Source: Metridium senile (taxonomy: Eukaryota > Cnidaria > Anthozoa > Actiniaria > Metridiidae). From it: a stretch of DNA of 64,000 bases. The notes beneath the pieces are model-generated. The model did no database searches and had not been told where the DNA came from. It saw only the letters and a program-made list of their open reading frames with translations. Below, one piece after another: positions 9,801-20,560 of the stretch. Where the stretch lies: contig OX459110.1 of assembly GCA_949775045.1 (NCBI GenBank), forward strand, positions 4,286,229 to 4,350,228, read 5' to 3'. Positions within the stretch are counted from its first letter, which is position 1, and each line of letters opens with the position of its first letter. Position numbers and translations under genes: made by a program.

Positions 9801-12800
9801 AAAATGGAGCCCTGTAGGATTACTAGTAAAAGGATTTGGGCTGATCTTACGACTTAGTGTAAGCATAATGTACATTTTTTCTTAAGGCGATTGTGACTAA
9901 TTGATTTTGGAAAATGACGTCATAAACTTGAAAAGCACTACCATAAACCTTCATGAGCGTATTCTATTCTATTCTTTTCTATCTATTTTCAGTTCTATTT
10001 CATTATGTTTTGTTCTAATCTATTCTATTCTATTCTATTCTATCTATTTTGTTCTATTCTAGTGTATTCTAGTGTATTCTATTCTATTCTATTCTATTCT
10101 ATTCTATTCTATTCTATTCTATTCTATTCCATCCTATTCTATTCTATTCTATTCTATTCTATTCTAAATTCTATTCTATTCTATTCTATTCTATTCTATT
10201 CTATTCTTTTCTATTCTATTCTATTCTATTCTATTCTATTCTATTCTATTCTGATTCTATTCTTTTCTATCAATTCTCAGTTCTATTCTATTATGTTCAG
10301 TCTATTCTATTCTTTCCTATCCTATTCTACTTTATTCTATTCTATTCTATTCTATTCTACTTTATTCTATTCTATTCTATTCTATTCTATTCTATACTAT
10401 TCTATTCTATTCTACTTTATTCTATTCTATTCTATTCTATTCTATTCTATTCTATTCTATTCTATTCTATTCTATTCTACTTTATTCTATTCTATTCTAT
10501 TCTATTCTATTCTATTCTATTCTATTCTATTCTATTCTATTCTATTCTATTCTGTTTTGGTCTATTCTATTCTATTCTATTCTATTCTACTTTATTCTAT
10601 TCTATTCTATTCTATTCTATTCTGTTTTGGTCTATTCTATTCTATTCTATTCTATTCTATTCTATTCTATTCTATTCTACATTATTCTATTCTGTTCGAT
10701 TCGATTCGATTTTATTTCATTCTATTCTATTCTATTCCATTTTGTTCTATTATATTCCATTCCATTCTATTCTATTCTATTCTATTCTGATCTATTCTAT
10801 TCTATTCTATTCTATTCTGATCTATTCTATTCTGTTCTCAGTTCTATTCTATTCTACTCTACTCTATTCCATTCTATTCTATTCCATTCTATTCTTGGTG
10901 ACTTTAAACTTCAAATGATGTTTTTGAGCTCGTTAGTTGTTATCGATTCGTGTTCAATGGTTTCTAGAGAAGTTCTTTAGAATATTTCCTTCCTGCGGTA
11001 TCGGGTGCGTCAGATGACTACTTAGCTCACTTGAGCAAGCACATACTATAAGGATATCCTTAAAAGGGGATCTTATCATGTAGCAAACAAATCCGGCAGT
11101 ATTCTAAACACCTTCGTACAGTACATGTACACAATATCCGTGATAAACAAATTACTCATGCAATACAAAAAAAACAGTGCTAATAGGCAGGTTCCTGGTG
11201 TAATGGCTCCTGTAATAGGTCATTTGCAATCGTAAATAGTTTTTTCTATTAGAAATGTAAATAACATGAATGTACAATAGTCGAGTGCAATCTCGTGTGT
11301 GTATTGTCTATCGTGTATTGTGGCAATCTATAAATTGTAAATTTTGTGTGTGTGCGTGTGTTCTTTTTTCACCGTTGTTATTTATTAACAAAAATAAATA
11401 AAAAAAACTCCTGAAAAAAGGGGGGAAAGGTCATTTGCAAGATGACGTCATGTTACTGCCAGTATCAAAACACTTTACGACTGTTCTTTGTTATTCAGAT
11501 TTGTATTGTATAATTTATTAACAAAACTAGGAGCGTGATAGAATCAACACGGGCCGGCTAAACAATTCTACTTTGGGCTTCCTGTGTTCGTTCGCAAAGC
11601 ATCATGGGGCCTATACGCGACGTGACAGATAGATAGATAGATAGATACATTGACTAAAAGGTAAACCTAGAGTCGGGCCCTCTAGCCCGACTAATAAAGT
11701 AGGCAAAGCATTCTGGTACTGGTGGTATATGATGCAAATGGCTTATTACAGTGCGACTACTGAAACCGGGGCCACCCAAACAAATGTTAAAATAAATAGT
11801 TTTTGAGATCAAACAAAACAATTGTAGAGAGTTCTCACAGGCTAAGATGTTTCTTATTCAATCTTTATCTATTCCGTTCACAATTCAAATAATGAAAATT
11901 ATTAGCATTTTAAGCAAAAAAAGTCAAACATTTGTAAATATTCTATTGTTCATATTCTCGATCGTGATTGGATTATCATGTTTTGGTGGCCCAGGTTTCA
12001 GTAGTCGCACTGTAAACAGTATTGTGTAATTACGCGCACACCGATTGATTCAAACTAAAACACCGGCTCCGATGGTAATATTAGTGATGATTATTGTGGT
12101 GATGACGATAATAATAATAATAATCATGATGGCATAATGATACTGTAATAATATCAATTCTCACTCAATTCAATTTGTTCAACAGAATCAATTTCGAAGA
12201 TGTCTCTACGGTTTCTTACAACAATCGTTGTTTCACGGTCGTTCACGGAACTGGTTCCCAGTCTCAACGCGTCACCTACAAGCTCAAGAACGAATCGGAC
12301 GCCGTCGCCCTCTTCCGAACTTTCACCGAGTTCCATACTTTCTACCAGTGCAATAGCGTCAAGCGTTCGGTTGTCGATCAGTGCACGAGAACCCTATTCG
12401 GCCGGTTTGTCTCCGTGATACTCCCATCAAACGACATCGGCAAGACGTATCTATTTGATGTCCAGCGGACTCGCAGACAGGCCTACAGTCATGCGTGGAA
12501 CGAAATGAATTCTTTCCGCCATAGCAACATGTCACGTGTTCCTGGCAGCCGAAGCAGGTACTCGGTTTCCGAGTTTCGTCCGGTTCAATCTCCGTTGAGC
12601 TGTCGGAAATGCCTCGGTTCTCGTCGGAAAAATGTTACCGTCGATTTGGAGGAGACGAAGGATTTGTCGGATTTCGACATCGAAGCTATGCAGAGTGACG
12701 AACTTAAAAGGGTTGTCCGGCATATGCAAGACGCAAGAATTTGCCAGATTTGCATGGATGCTGAAGTTGCGACGGCATTTTGCCCATGTGGTCACGTGGT

Positions 12801-12894
12801 ATGCTGTGTTGAATGCTCGGCGATGTGTAAGGAGTGTCCTTTATGTCGGAGTCAGATAACGTACTCGCAAAGAGTGTTTTTCCCTTGTCAATAA
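6826..12894 (+). CDS. MYLIP: MYLIP/IDOL-like E3 ubiquitin ligase (FERM + RING), complete
   Basis: Four exons keep frame: 6826-6918, 7054-7244, 7427-7882, 12186-12894, all with GT-AG introns, giving 482 aa (human MYLIP 445). Exons 1-3 encode the FERM lobe: KDYFGLKYSGPNGARLWLNM and PPYRLYLYVKFFVKP match the family closely. Exon 4 holds the last FERM lobe (ALFRTFTEFHTFYQCNSV), a linker and a C-terminal C3HC4 RING (about residues 433-468; CQIC, CPCGH, CPLC). In vertebrates this cytosolic E3 binds the tails of LDL-receptor-family proteins and myosin regulatory light chain and drives ubiquitination; conservation of substrate here is inferred. ATG 6826 is used; a second in-frame ATG at 6832 aligns even better with the vertebrate start. 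Intron 3 (4.3 kb) carries a large microsatellite. Confidence 0.93.
9961..10900 (+). repeat. (TATTC)n pentanucleotide microsatellite, ~0.9 kb
   Basis: Almost uninterrupted TATTC/TTCTA repeats with scattered single-base changes (TACTT, TGTTC, TTTTC), inside MYLIP intron 3. Its long open reading frames (FYSIL repeats) are artefacts of the repeat. Confidence 0.97.
11571..11607 (+). promoter_or_regulatory. GGGCTTCCTGTG motif copy
   Basis: TTTGGGCTTCCTGTG followed by GCATCATGGGG. The first part matches the motif upstream of the MANSC gene and BORCS5. Here it is intronic, so function is doubtful; it may be a repeat remnant or an internal promoter. Confidence 0.25.
11746..12015. mobile_element. MITE-like element with ~35-bp TIRs
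   Basis: TTACAGTGCGACTACTGAAA at the left is complementary to the right end, with continued pairing through a GGGCCACC block. It is A+T-rich inside and has no frame. It lies in MYLIP intron 3 about 170 bp before exon 4. Confidence 0.65.
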
Positions 12895-12904
12895 GAATCC
12901 AACG

Positions 12905-13812
12905 AACTGCTACAGTGAAGTACGTACAGCCATTTCAAACAGGTTGTCAAAAAGAAAAAAATATTTTAAAAGAGAAGGAATTATGGGTTTACGCCTATTT
13001 CAAAAAAGTTGTCCAAGACGAGAGGCTATTCCAAGACGGAAAGAAATTATAGGCATATATCTATTTCAAAAAGGTTTTCCAAGACGAAATTAGATTTTAT
13101 ATAGGCATTCACCTATTTCAAAAAGGTTGTCTAATGCGATAGGTCATTCCAAGACGGAAAGAAATTATAGGCATACGCCTATTAAAAGGTTGTCCAATTA
13201 AGGTGATAGATCATTCCAAGAGGCAAAGAATCGAAATTATAAGCATACACCTAGATCAAAAAGGTTGTTCAAGGCGATAGGTCGTTTCAAGACGGAAATA
13301 AATTATAGGCATACACCTATTTCAAAAAGGTTGTCCAAGACGGAAATAAATTATAGGCATACACCTATTTCAAAAAGGTTGTCCAAGACGGAAAGAAATT
13401 ATAGGCATACACCTATTTCAAAAAGGTTGTCCAAGACGGAAAGAAATTATAGGCATACATCTATTTAAAAAAAGGTTGTCCAAGGCGATAGGTCATTCCA
13501 AGACGGAAAGAAATTATAGGCATACACCTATTTCAAAAAGGTTGTCCAAGACGGAAAGAAATTATAGGCATACACCTATTTCAAAAAGGTTGTCCAAGAC
13601 GGAAAGAAATTATAGGCATACACCTATTTCAAAAAGGTTGTCCAAGACAGAAAGAAATTATAGGCATACACCTATTTTAAAAAAGGTTGTCCAAGGCGAT
13701 AGTCTATTTCAAGACGGAAAGGACTTATAGGCATACACCTATTTCAAAAAGGTTGTCTAATGCGATAGGTCATTCCAAGACAGAAAGAAATTATAGGCAT
13801 ACGCCGATTTCA
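12905..13812 (+). repeat. 48-bp satellite array, 3' of MYLIP
   Basis: Tandem units of TTATAGGCATACACCTATTT CAAAAAGGTTGTCCAAGACG GAAAGAAA (48 bp, for example 13321 to 13369), with some longer units that add GGCGATAGGTCATTCC. It begins within 20-60 bp of the MYLIP stop codon, so it may lie in that gene's 3' UTR. Diverged copies occur at 45.5-45.9 kb and an inverted relic near 21.6 kb. Confidence 0.9.
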
Positions 13813-13818
13813 AATGAA

Positions 13819-14348
13819 GTTTCGTAGAGCTATCCACGAACGTGTCTATCCAAGTAGACCACTACAACTTCGTTTTGCGTCAAACCTTTTATTCCCTTGT
13901 CACTGGTACATTTGCGTTTCTTACAATTCGCAATCCAACTTTTTACTGCCTATACATCGATTTTCTACCTATATTTATATCAAAACTCTAACAGGAACAA
14001 CATACCTAAGTTTACAGTCATTCATACCTAGGTTTACAATCATTTCTCTTACGTACGAGAAGTTTATTCACTATTCATTATGTATCCTGTTTTTACATGC
14101 TTGTCGTGTGACTAATAGTTGTATATTCTCCGATATACGTGCTAATCCCTTAAATTGTTATCTCTAATCTTGTTATTGAATGTCCCACCCGACATATGAC
14201 GAATGACACTATCAATACCGGTATAACGTGACTAATACTTCTAAGTTATGTTATATGTTATGCTAAATCTTTGGTTTCAAAGGCTAAATAAATGCTAAAT
14301 AATCGACTAAATTAATACTGTAAAAATGCCTAATTTTACTCCTCGACA
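13819..14348 (-). repeat. BEL 3' LTR
   Basis: 530 bp; in element orientation it begins TGTCGAGGAG and ends ACGAAAC. It matches the LTR at 19845-20374. Confidence 0.94.
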
Positions 14349-14361
14349 CACTCCCCCCCTT
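14349..14361 (-). promoter_or_regulatory. BEL polypurine tract
   Basis: On the minus strand AAGGGGGGGAGTG lies immediately before the 3' LTR, the expected primer for plus-strand DNA synthesis. Confidence 0.8.
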
Positions 14362-14368
14362 GACTCGT

Positions 14369-17300
14369 CTACGAGTCAAGCATTAAACGAGTTTTCCAAC
14401 CAGCGTCTAAAGCTGCATTGCGTCTAGGTAAGGTTCTGCGCGCTTGCTGCACACGCGGAACTCGCATCGCTGCGGCATCATCTTCATCAGCTCTGACTTC
14501 AATGGGATAAAGTCTTTGGACAGGTCGAGATATGCGTACTATCTTACCCTTAGTGATTACTCGTATCTTAGCGCCACGCACTACTCCATCCCTGCCTCTA
14601 ACTAGTTCTTCTATAACTGCTAGTTTCCACTCGTTTCTCTTTTTTCCCTCTTCATACACAGTCACTACATCTCCTACTTGTATAACTGCTTTACTCTGTC
14701 TTGCTCGCTTAGTTTTATGAAACTCTCTGAGATTGGCTAAATATTCCTTTCTCCATCTCCCCCAAAAATGTGCTAACGTAGAACTCAAATACTTAAACCT
14801 AGTACTACATTCTGGCTCTTCTCTAACATCGTCTGGCTCTACCACTGCGTCTGGTAAACTATTGATTCTCCTACCGTAAATTAGATGAGATGGCGTCAAC
14901 ACTTCTTCTCCGACCTCATCATATTCGTAAGTTAATGGTCTGCAATTAAGTGTTGACTCTACCTCGGTTAAAACTGTAACTAACTCATCATGTGTTAGTC
15001 TAGCATTACCTAACACCTTCCTTAAACTCTGTTTTACATTACCAACCATTCTTTCGAAGAACCCTCCCCACCACGGGGCCTTTGCTAAATTGAACCTCCA
15101 TACTATCTTGTAATTGTTAAGATAAGTCCTTACCTCTGGATGTTCAAACAGACTATTTAACGTCCTGTTAGCTGCTTGAAATGTCTTTGCGTTGTCTGAT
15201 ACTATTAATGTAGGCATACCTCGTCTAGCACTGAACTTCCTCAAACATCTCATGAAGGTTGGTGCTTCTAAATTTTCCACTAACTCTAAATGTACTGCTC
15301 TAGTCACGCAACATGTAAACAATGCAATGTAAACCTTGTCCATTTCTGAACTTTGCGATCCCTTAACATATAATGGACCTGCAAAATCCACACCTACCTT
15401 AGAGAATGGAGGCGACTCTTTAACTCTAAACTCTGGCAGTGCCGCTTCCGTTGGTGTTCCATAAGGTTTCCCTATCAACTTCTTACATGTCACGCAACCA
15501 CCTATAATATTCTTGACTATTTGTCTACCTCTTGGTACCCAGAACTTTGCTCTTAACTCCGCTAACGTTGCTCTAAGTCCACTATGCAATACTCTATTGT
15601 GACACTGTTCTATGATTAATCTTGTTAGTCTATGCTCCTTAGGAAGTATAATTGGTGCTCTAGCCTCTACACTCAAGTCTGAATGTTCTAATCTGCCTCG
15701 GCATACTATTATCTTGTTACTATCATCTAGTCTCAACTCACTAGCTAATTGCTTATAATTGCCTTGTTGCTTTAATTCTACTTGCGCTGCTACTATCCAG
15801 CGTTGCTCTGCCTCGCTGATTTCCTGGGCTTCTAACTTTCCATTCACTCGCTCCCCCCGTTTTTCTCTAGACACTCGGAGGTTGTTTACAAATCTTGACA
15901 CCCAAGCTGTCACTCTCACTAACCTATTATAGTCACTATACTTGCTTACGTCTATGACTTTGTTCAAACTAGGCGATTCCCTTACCTCGTTTACTGCTAA
16001 GAGAGTGGCTGATTTCTTCTCTTCTTCTTTACACTCTTGGGTTTCACTCACCTCTTCGAGTTTAGATGGCCACTCACTGTCAGGTAACTTCAACCATGAT
16101 GGGCCTTCCCACCACAGTTTATTCTTCTTTAGGGCATCTGCTGATGTGCCCCTTGAACCGATATCTGCTGGGTTATACTCACCTGGACAATGTCTCCAGT
16201 ACTTCATCTCTGTTTTACCTAGTATGCTATTAACTCTATGACGAACGAACTGCTTCCATTCGCCTCTATTCTGTATCCAACATAAAGCTGTCTTACTGTC
16301 TAACCAATACGTTACTCCCTTTATGTCTAATTGTGCACTCAATGCATTCTTCACTGTCTCAACTAGCTGTGTTAAGATAACTGCTGACATAAGCTCTAAC
16401 CTCGGTATGGTAAGCTGTTTCAAAGGCGCTACTCTGGTCTTACTTGCTAGCAACTTAACATGACGTGAACCATCGTCAAGTACATATACTAAATATACCA
16501 CTGCGCAGTAAGCCTTTGTACTCGCGTCCCCAAACCCGTGTAAATAACACTCAGTCACGCGATCCTCTGGATGATCATACACACACCTGTCAATCACTAT
16601 CTCTTTTGTCTCACATAACTCATCAACCCACTTGTTCCATCTTACCTTATACTCGTCGTTGATTGGTTCGTCCCAACCTACCTTATCAGTACAAAGCTCT
16701 TGAAACATAATTTTCATACTTACTGACATTGGGCTGAAGATTCCCAAAGGGTCAAATAATCCAGATATTACACTCAAGACACTGCGTTTTGTTAACTCTC
16801 CTTGCTTTGCCCTTTCTGCTGTGCGCTCAAAGTTAAAATGGATCGAATCTCTCTCACAATCCCACGATAGGCCTAGTATTTTGTCTCTCTTTGGACCACT
16901 CTGTTGTGTTGACAACACTGTTTTTGCATACGACTCGTCTCCATTGTCTTCTTTTCCTTTCTCTACGCATTCAATTTTCTCTCTCAGCTCACGACTGTTT
17001 GTTAGCCATTTTCTCAATCTAAACCCTGCTTCCGACATTCTACTCACAGACTTCTCAAACAACTCAAATGCTTTACTTACCGTGTGTTCTCCGGTCACCA
17101 AATCGTCTACGTAGAAGCTCTTTGCTAACTTACTTGTAAATCTCGGATCACTCTCACTGTATCTAGCTAAGTGATGTCTAATTGTTGCGTTTAAAAGGAA
17201 CGGTGATGCATTTAAACCAAACACTACCCTAGTAAAACGGTATGTTTCTATCTTGAAATCTTCCTTGTTAACATCCTCTACCCAATAGAACCTTACAACG

Positions 17301-19798
17301 TCTCTATCTGCGTCATCAATGTCAACATTAAAAAATGCCTTTTCTATGTCTCCTGCTAAGGCTACTCTATTCTCTCTAAATCTTAATAATATATCTAGGA
17401 GCAATGGATTCAACGACGGACCGGTGTGTAAACAATCATTCAATGACACGCCATGCTTACCGTCCTTCGATGAACCATTGTAAACTATACGTACCTTGGT
17501 GGTTAAGGCGTCCTCCCGTACGACAGCATGATGGGGCAAGTAATGAACCTTACGTGCTAAGTCGACTGCGGGCACTTTCTCTACAATACCTGCGGCCAAC
17601 TGCTCTCTCATTATTCTATCGTACTCTTTTAGTAAGGCGGGCGTCTTTTGCAGTTTTTTGACTTGGTTGCGTAAACAAGCAAGTCCTGCATGTTGATTAG
17701 TAGGCAACCGTCTGTGACCTGTTTTCCATGGTAATTTCACAGAATAACGCTTACCTGTGAACTCGATATTATCTGAAAACTCTTCATGTACTTCATTTAC
17801 TGGCCTAATACCTAGGCTATCTAAGTCCCACAGTCTATCTAACTGACTGTCTATGCTATTTCTTTCTTGCATTACTACAGTGTTGACAGTCACTATGTTT
17901 GCACTATCTGATCTCTCACACTCTATTGCTAATGGGCCTGACAATACCCAGCCTAACTCTGTCTCTATGGCAACTGGCTCGTCCTGTTTTCCTCTAACTG
18001 CGCTACCTTTCTGAAACTGCCACAAATAATCTGCTCCTACTAAAACATCTATTTCTAATTTGTCTTGGCTACGATTAACATCAGAAAACCATAGCCCTCT
18101 AAGGTGCAAATACCTAGTTCTTGCTATCTCTACGTGATTGTTTGGGATGTGCGCTATCTCTGGTACTACAAATGCTTCTATTCTAACACTGTTCTTCCCT
18201 TTAACTGGACTAACTGTTAACTCTACAACATTTCTTAGTTCACTCTTCTTACCACTCTCCCCAAACGCGTTGATGCTTAACCACTCGCGCCTTACTACTG
18301 GAAGTCTAGCTTCGCGTGCTGCTGATGAAGTGATAAAAGAGCGATGACTGCCTCCGTCAAAGAGCACTCTCGCGCGAACGCTCAAATCACTCTCCCCCTC
18401 ACTCCTAAGAATCCCTTGCGCAGTTTGCAATGCAACTTTAGTACTGGCGTGTACGTAATAATTTCCTGACTCGATATTAGGTGCGCTTTTACCCTGGTTA
18501 TTATTATTAACTACTATGTTATTACTTGATATTTCCGATAAATGCGTGGTTTGATTACCTAATTGCGGGGTTTTCCCTGAGGCCTGACCCTCACAAATAC
18601 TGACGTGGTGATTCCTCCCACACCCCTTACAACTTAGGTTAGATCTACATTCTACCACTCTATGGTTCCTTTTTAAACATTTAAAGCATCTGTTATACTT
18701 AACTAACAGTTCCCTTCTTTCTTTCGCTGTATTCATGTTGGCACAGTCCTCTTCTTCGTGGTGTCCCCAACAGTACACACATTTCTTCGTAAATGGCTTG
18801 TTTGATGACAGCAGGGCACTCGCTGATGCACGTGGCTGTCCGTACTGTCGCTTGTTTTCCGGTTTTATCTGTTTCATGGCATCGTGGTCTTCCCTCAGTT
18901 CAATCTCGTTCTTGAGTTGGTGTATTAGGTCTTTCATCTTCCACAGGCGGAATTTCTGTCCTCTCGTAATGGTCAGTCGCAGCTGTGAAGGAAGCTTTTC
19001 TAGTAGTCGCGGTACTACTATACAAGAATAAGTGTTCTCATTCACTTCCAGCGCTTGTAAGCCACGGTAATGTGACTCACAAGCCTGAAAAAACCTTCTT
19101 AATCTTGTGGAATCAGCGTCGTTGTACACTGGCTCAATTTCCATCAAATCCTTGATGTGGCTTTGTTGTATCGCCTCGTCTCGACCATATCGTTCAAGTA
19201 ACGTCTTTACTGCTGCGTCGTAGTTGGCCGAGGTGAGCGCGAAACCTGCCACTGTTGCCTTCGCAGGTCCGTCCAATAATCCCTTTAAATATTTAAACTT
19301 ATCTACGTTTGCGAGGGCCTCATTTTTGTGGATAGTACTTTCGTAACTATCCCAGAACTCTTGCCATTCTTGCAGTTTGCCATTGAACCGCAACATCTGC
19401 AGTTTCGGTAATCTTGCGGTGATTTGTTTTTGGGTTGTGGATTCTGTGCTTGTCGTTGAGGTGTTTAGCGGTGTTTCTTGATTTGTTTTCAGCTCCTTTT
19501 CCAGTTTAAGTGTTACGGCAAGAAGATCGCTGCGCAGCTTCTCTCCCTCCGTTATCACCCTCTCGATGTCGTCCTCAGTGGTCTCCTCGATTGCGACGAG
19601 GAGATCGACTACTTCATCATCAAGCTCTTGTAGCTTCTTTCCCTTTTGTTGAAGAGCGGTGATCTGTTGTCGTGCCCACAACTCCTCTAGTTCTTCACCG
19701 TCTTCGTTTAGTTTCTCGTTAGTCTTGTTGATCAGCTTACAGGCAGCTCCGCGGTGAGCTGACCGTACTTTCTTTCTCTTTGCGATTTCGTCCGCCAT
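14369..19798 (-). CDS. BEL/Pao gag-pol polyprotein, intact
   Basis: A single 1809-residue frame without stops. Domains in order: N-terminal coiled-coil-rich gag with a DUF1759-like region (about 130-300); three Cys/His clusters (340-402); aspartic protease of the A17 type with DGGS at 481-484; reverse transcriptase (about 750-960) with YVDD at 896-899; RNase H-like region (about 1085-1216); H2C2 zinc-binding region (about 1390-1440); integrase core with D1471, D1535 and E1582; DUF5641-like C-terminal domain (about 1690-1770). Gag and pol are fused with no frameshift, as usual for BEL/Pao. The start ATG is only about 27 nt from the primer binding site. The frame ends 8 nt from the polypurine tract. 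Probably still capable of movement, which is an inference. Confidence 0.96.
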   Translation of the reverse strand: MADEIAKRKKVRSAHRGAACKLINKTNEKLNEDGEELEELWARQQITALQQKGKKLQELDDEVVDLLVAIEETTEDDIERVITEGEKLRSDLLAVTLKLEKELKTNQETPLNTSTTSTESTTQKQITARLPKLQMLRFNGKLQEWQEFWDSYESTIHKNEALANVDKFKYLKGLLDGPAKATVAGFALTSANYDAAVKTLLERYGRDEAIQQSHIKDLMEIEPVYNDADSTRLRRFFQACESHYRGLQALEVNENTYSCIVVPRLLEKLPSQLRLTITRGQKFRLWKMKDLIHQLKNEIELREDHDAMKQIKPENKRQYGQPRASASALLSSNKPFTKKCVYCWGHHEEEDCANMNTAKERRELLVKYNRCFKCLKRNHRVVECRSNLSCKGCGRNHHVSICEGQASGKTPQLGNQTTHLSEISSNNIVVNNNNQGKSAPNIESGNYYVHASTKVALQTAQGILRSEGESDLSVRARVLFDGGSHRSFITSSAAREARLPVVRREWLSINAFGESGKKSELRNVVELTVSPVKGKNSVRIEAFVVPEIAHIPNNHVEIARTRYLHLRGLWFSDVNRSQDKLEIDVLVGADYLWQFQKGSAVRGKQDEPVAIETELGWVLSGPLAIECERSDSANIVTVNTVVMQERNSIDSQLDRLWDLDSLGIRPVNEVHEEFSDNIEFTGKRYSVKLPWKTGHRRLPTNQHAGLACLRNQVKKLQKTPALLKEYDRIMREQLAAGIVEKVPAVDLARKVHYLPHHAVVREDALTTKVRIVYNGSSKDGKHGVSLNDCLHTGPSLNPLLLDILLRFRENRVALAGDIEKAFFNVDIDDADRDVVRFYWVEDVNKEDFKIETYRFTRVVFGLNASPFLLNATIRHHLARYSESDPRFTSKLAKSFYVDDLVTGEHTVSKAFELFEKSVSRMSEAGFRLRKWLTNSRELREKIECVEKGKEDNGDESYAKTVLSTQQSGPKRDKILGLSWDCERDSIHFNFERTAERAKQGELTKRSVLSVISGLFDPLGIFSPMSVSMKIMFQELCTDKVGWDEPINDEYKVRWNKWVDELCETKEIVIDRCVYDHPEDRVTECYLHGFGDASTKAYCAVVYLVYVLDDGSRHVKLLASKTRVAPLKQLTIPRLELMSAVILTQLVETVKNALSAQLDIKGVTYWLDSKTALCWIQNRGEWKQFVRHRVNSILGKTEMKYWRHCPGEYNPADIGSRGTSADALKKNKLWWEGPSWLKLPDSEWPSKLEEVSETQECKEEEKKSATLLAVNEVRESPSLNKVIDVSKYSDYNRLVRVTAWVSRFVNNLRVSREKRGERVNGKLEAQEISEAEQRWIVAAQVELKQQGNYKQLASELRLDDSNKIIVCRGRLEHSDLSVEARAPIILPKEHRLTRLIIEQCHNRVLHSGLRATLAELRAKFWVPRGRQIVKNIIGGCVTCKKLIGKPYGTPTEAALPEFRVKESPPFSKVGVDFAGPLYVKGSQSSEMDKVYIALFTCCVTRAVHLELVENLEAPTFMRCLRKFSARRGMPTLIVSDNAKTFQAANRTLNSLFEHPEVRTYLNNYKIVWRFNLAKAPWWGGFFERMVGNVKQSLRKVLGNARLTHDELVTVLTEVESTLNCRPLTYEYDEVGEEVLTPSHLIYGRRINSLPDAVVEPDDVREEPECSTRFKYLSSTLAHFWGRWRKEYLANLREFHKTKRARQSKAVIQVGDVVTVYEEGKKRNEWKLAVIEELVRGRDGVVRGAKIRVITKGKIVRISRPVQRLYPIEVRADEDDAAAMRVPRVQQARRTLPRRNAALDAGWKTRLMLDS

Positions 19799-19825
19799 CT
19801 TCGAGATTTTTCTTCTTCTCGGCTG

Positions 19826-19843
19826 ATCCGGCTCGAAGGACCA
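19826..19843 (-). promoter_or_regulatory. BEL primer binding site, tRNA-Tyr type
   Basis: The plus strand reads ATCCGGCTCGAAGGACCA, the 3' end of a metazoan tRNA-Tyr including CCA; the element RNA is therefore complementary to it over 18 nt. It starts one base after the 5' LTR. Confidence 0.85.
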
Positions 19844-19844
19844 A

Positions 19845-20374
19845 GTTTCGTAGAGCTATCCACGAACGTGTCTATCCAAGTAGACCACTACAACTTCGTT
19901 TTGCGTCAAACCTTTTATTCCCTTGTCACTGGTACATTTGCGTTTCTTACAATTCGCAATCCAACTTTTTACTGCCTATACATCGATTTTCTACCTATAT
20001 TTATATCAAAACTCTAACAGGAACAACATACCTAAGTTTACAGTCATTCATACCTAGGTTTACAATCATTTCTCTTACGTACGAGAAGTTTATTCACTAT
20101 TCATTATGTATCCTGTTTTTACATGCTTGTCGTGTGACTAATAGTTGTATATTCTCCGATATACGTGCTAATCCCTTAAATTGTTATCTCTAATCTTGTT
20201 ATTGAATGTCCCACCCGACATATGACGAATGACACTATCAATACCGGTATAACGTGACTAATACTTCTAAGTTATGTTATATGTTATGCTAAATCTTTGG
20301 TTTCAAAGGCTAAATAAATGCTAAATAATCGACTAAATTAATACTGTAAAAATGCCTAATTTTACTCCTCGACA
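19845..20374 (-). repeat. BEL 5' LTR
   Basis: 530 bp, same length and by eye same sequence as the LTR at 13819-14348. It should contain the element's promoter and polyadenylation signals; I did not identify them individually. Confidence 0.94.
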
Positions 20375-20560
20375 TGAAACAATTGCCCAAATTCACAATG
20401 AAAGGGGTACAATGGTTAAATGATTTTATTCACTATAAACACTACACGTCACAACAATATATAATTGCTGTATATATTCCAACTTAACGAGAATAATGAT
20501 TCCATATTATATAAGGCAGAAATTATATCTAAAGGGCTTTTTAAAAATAATGATTGTATA

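Larger units (their letters stand above)
13819..20374 (-). mobile_element. Complete BEL/Pao LTR retrotransposon
   Basis: A 6556-bp element on the minus strand. It has 530-bp LTRs at both ends, a 4-bp target duplication TGAA (13815-13818 and 20375-20378; readable as 5-bp ATGAA), a primer binding site, a polypurine tract and one intact gag-pol frame. The LTRs appear identical along their whole length when compared by eye, so insertion was recent. It separates the 48-bp satellite from the 84-bp satellite. No envelope frame is present. Confidence 0.96.

Noticed and set aside
9349..9885. 178-codon plus-strand frame
   Set aside because: Within MYLIP intron 3, no recognisable domain and low-complexity start; likely chance.
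10005..10980. 261- and 117-codon FYSIL-repeat frames
   Set aside because: Translation of the TATTC microsatellite.
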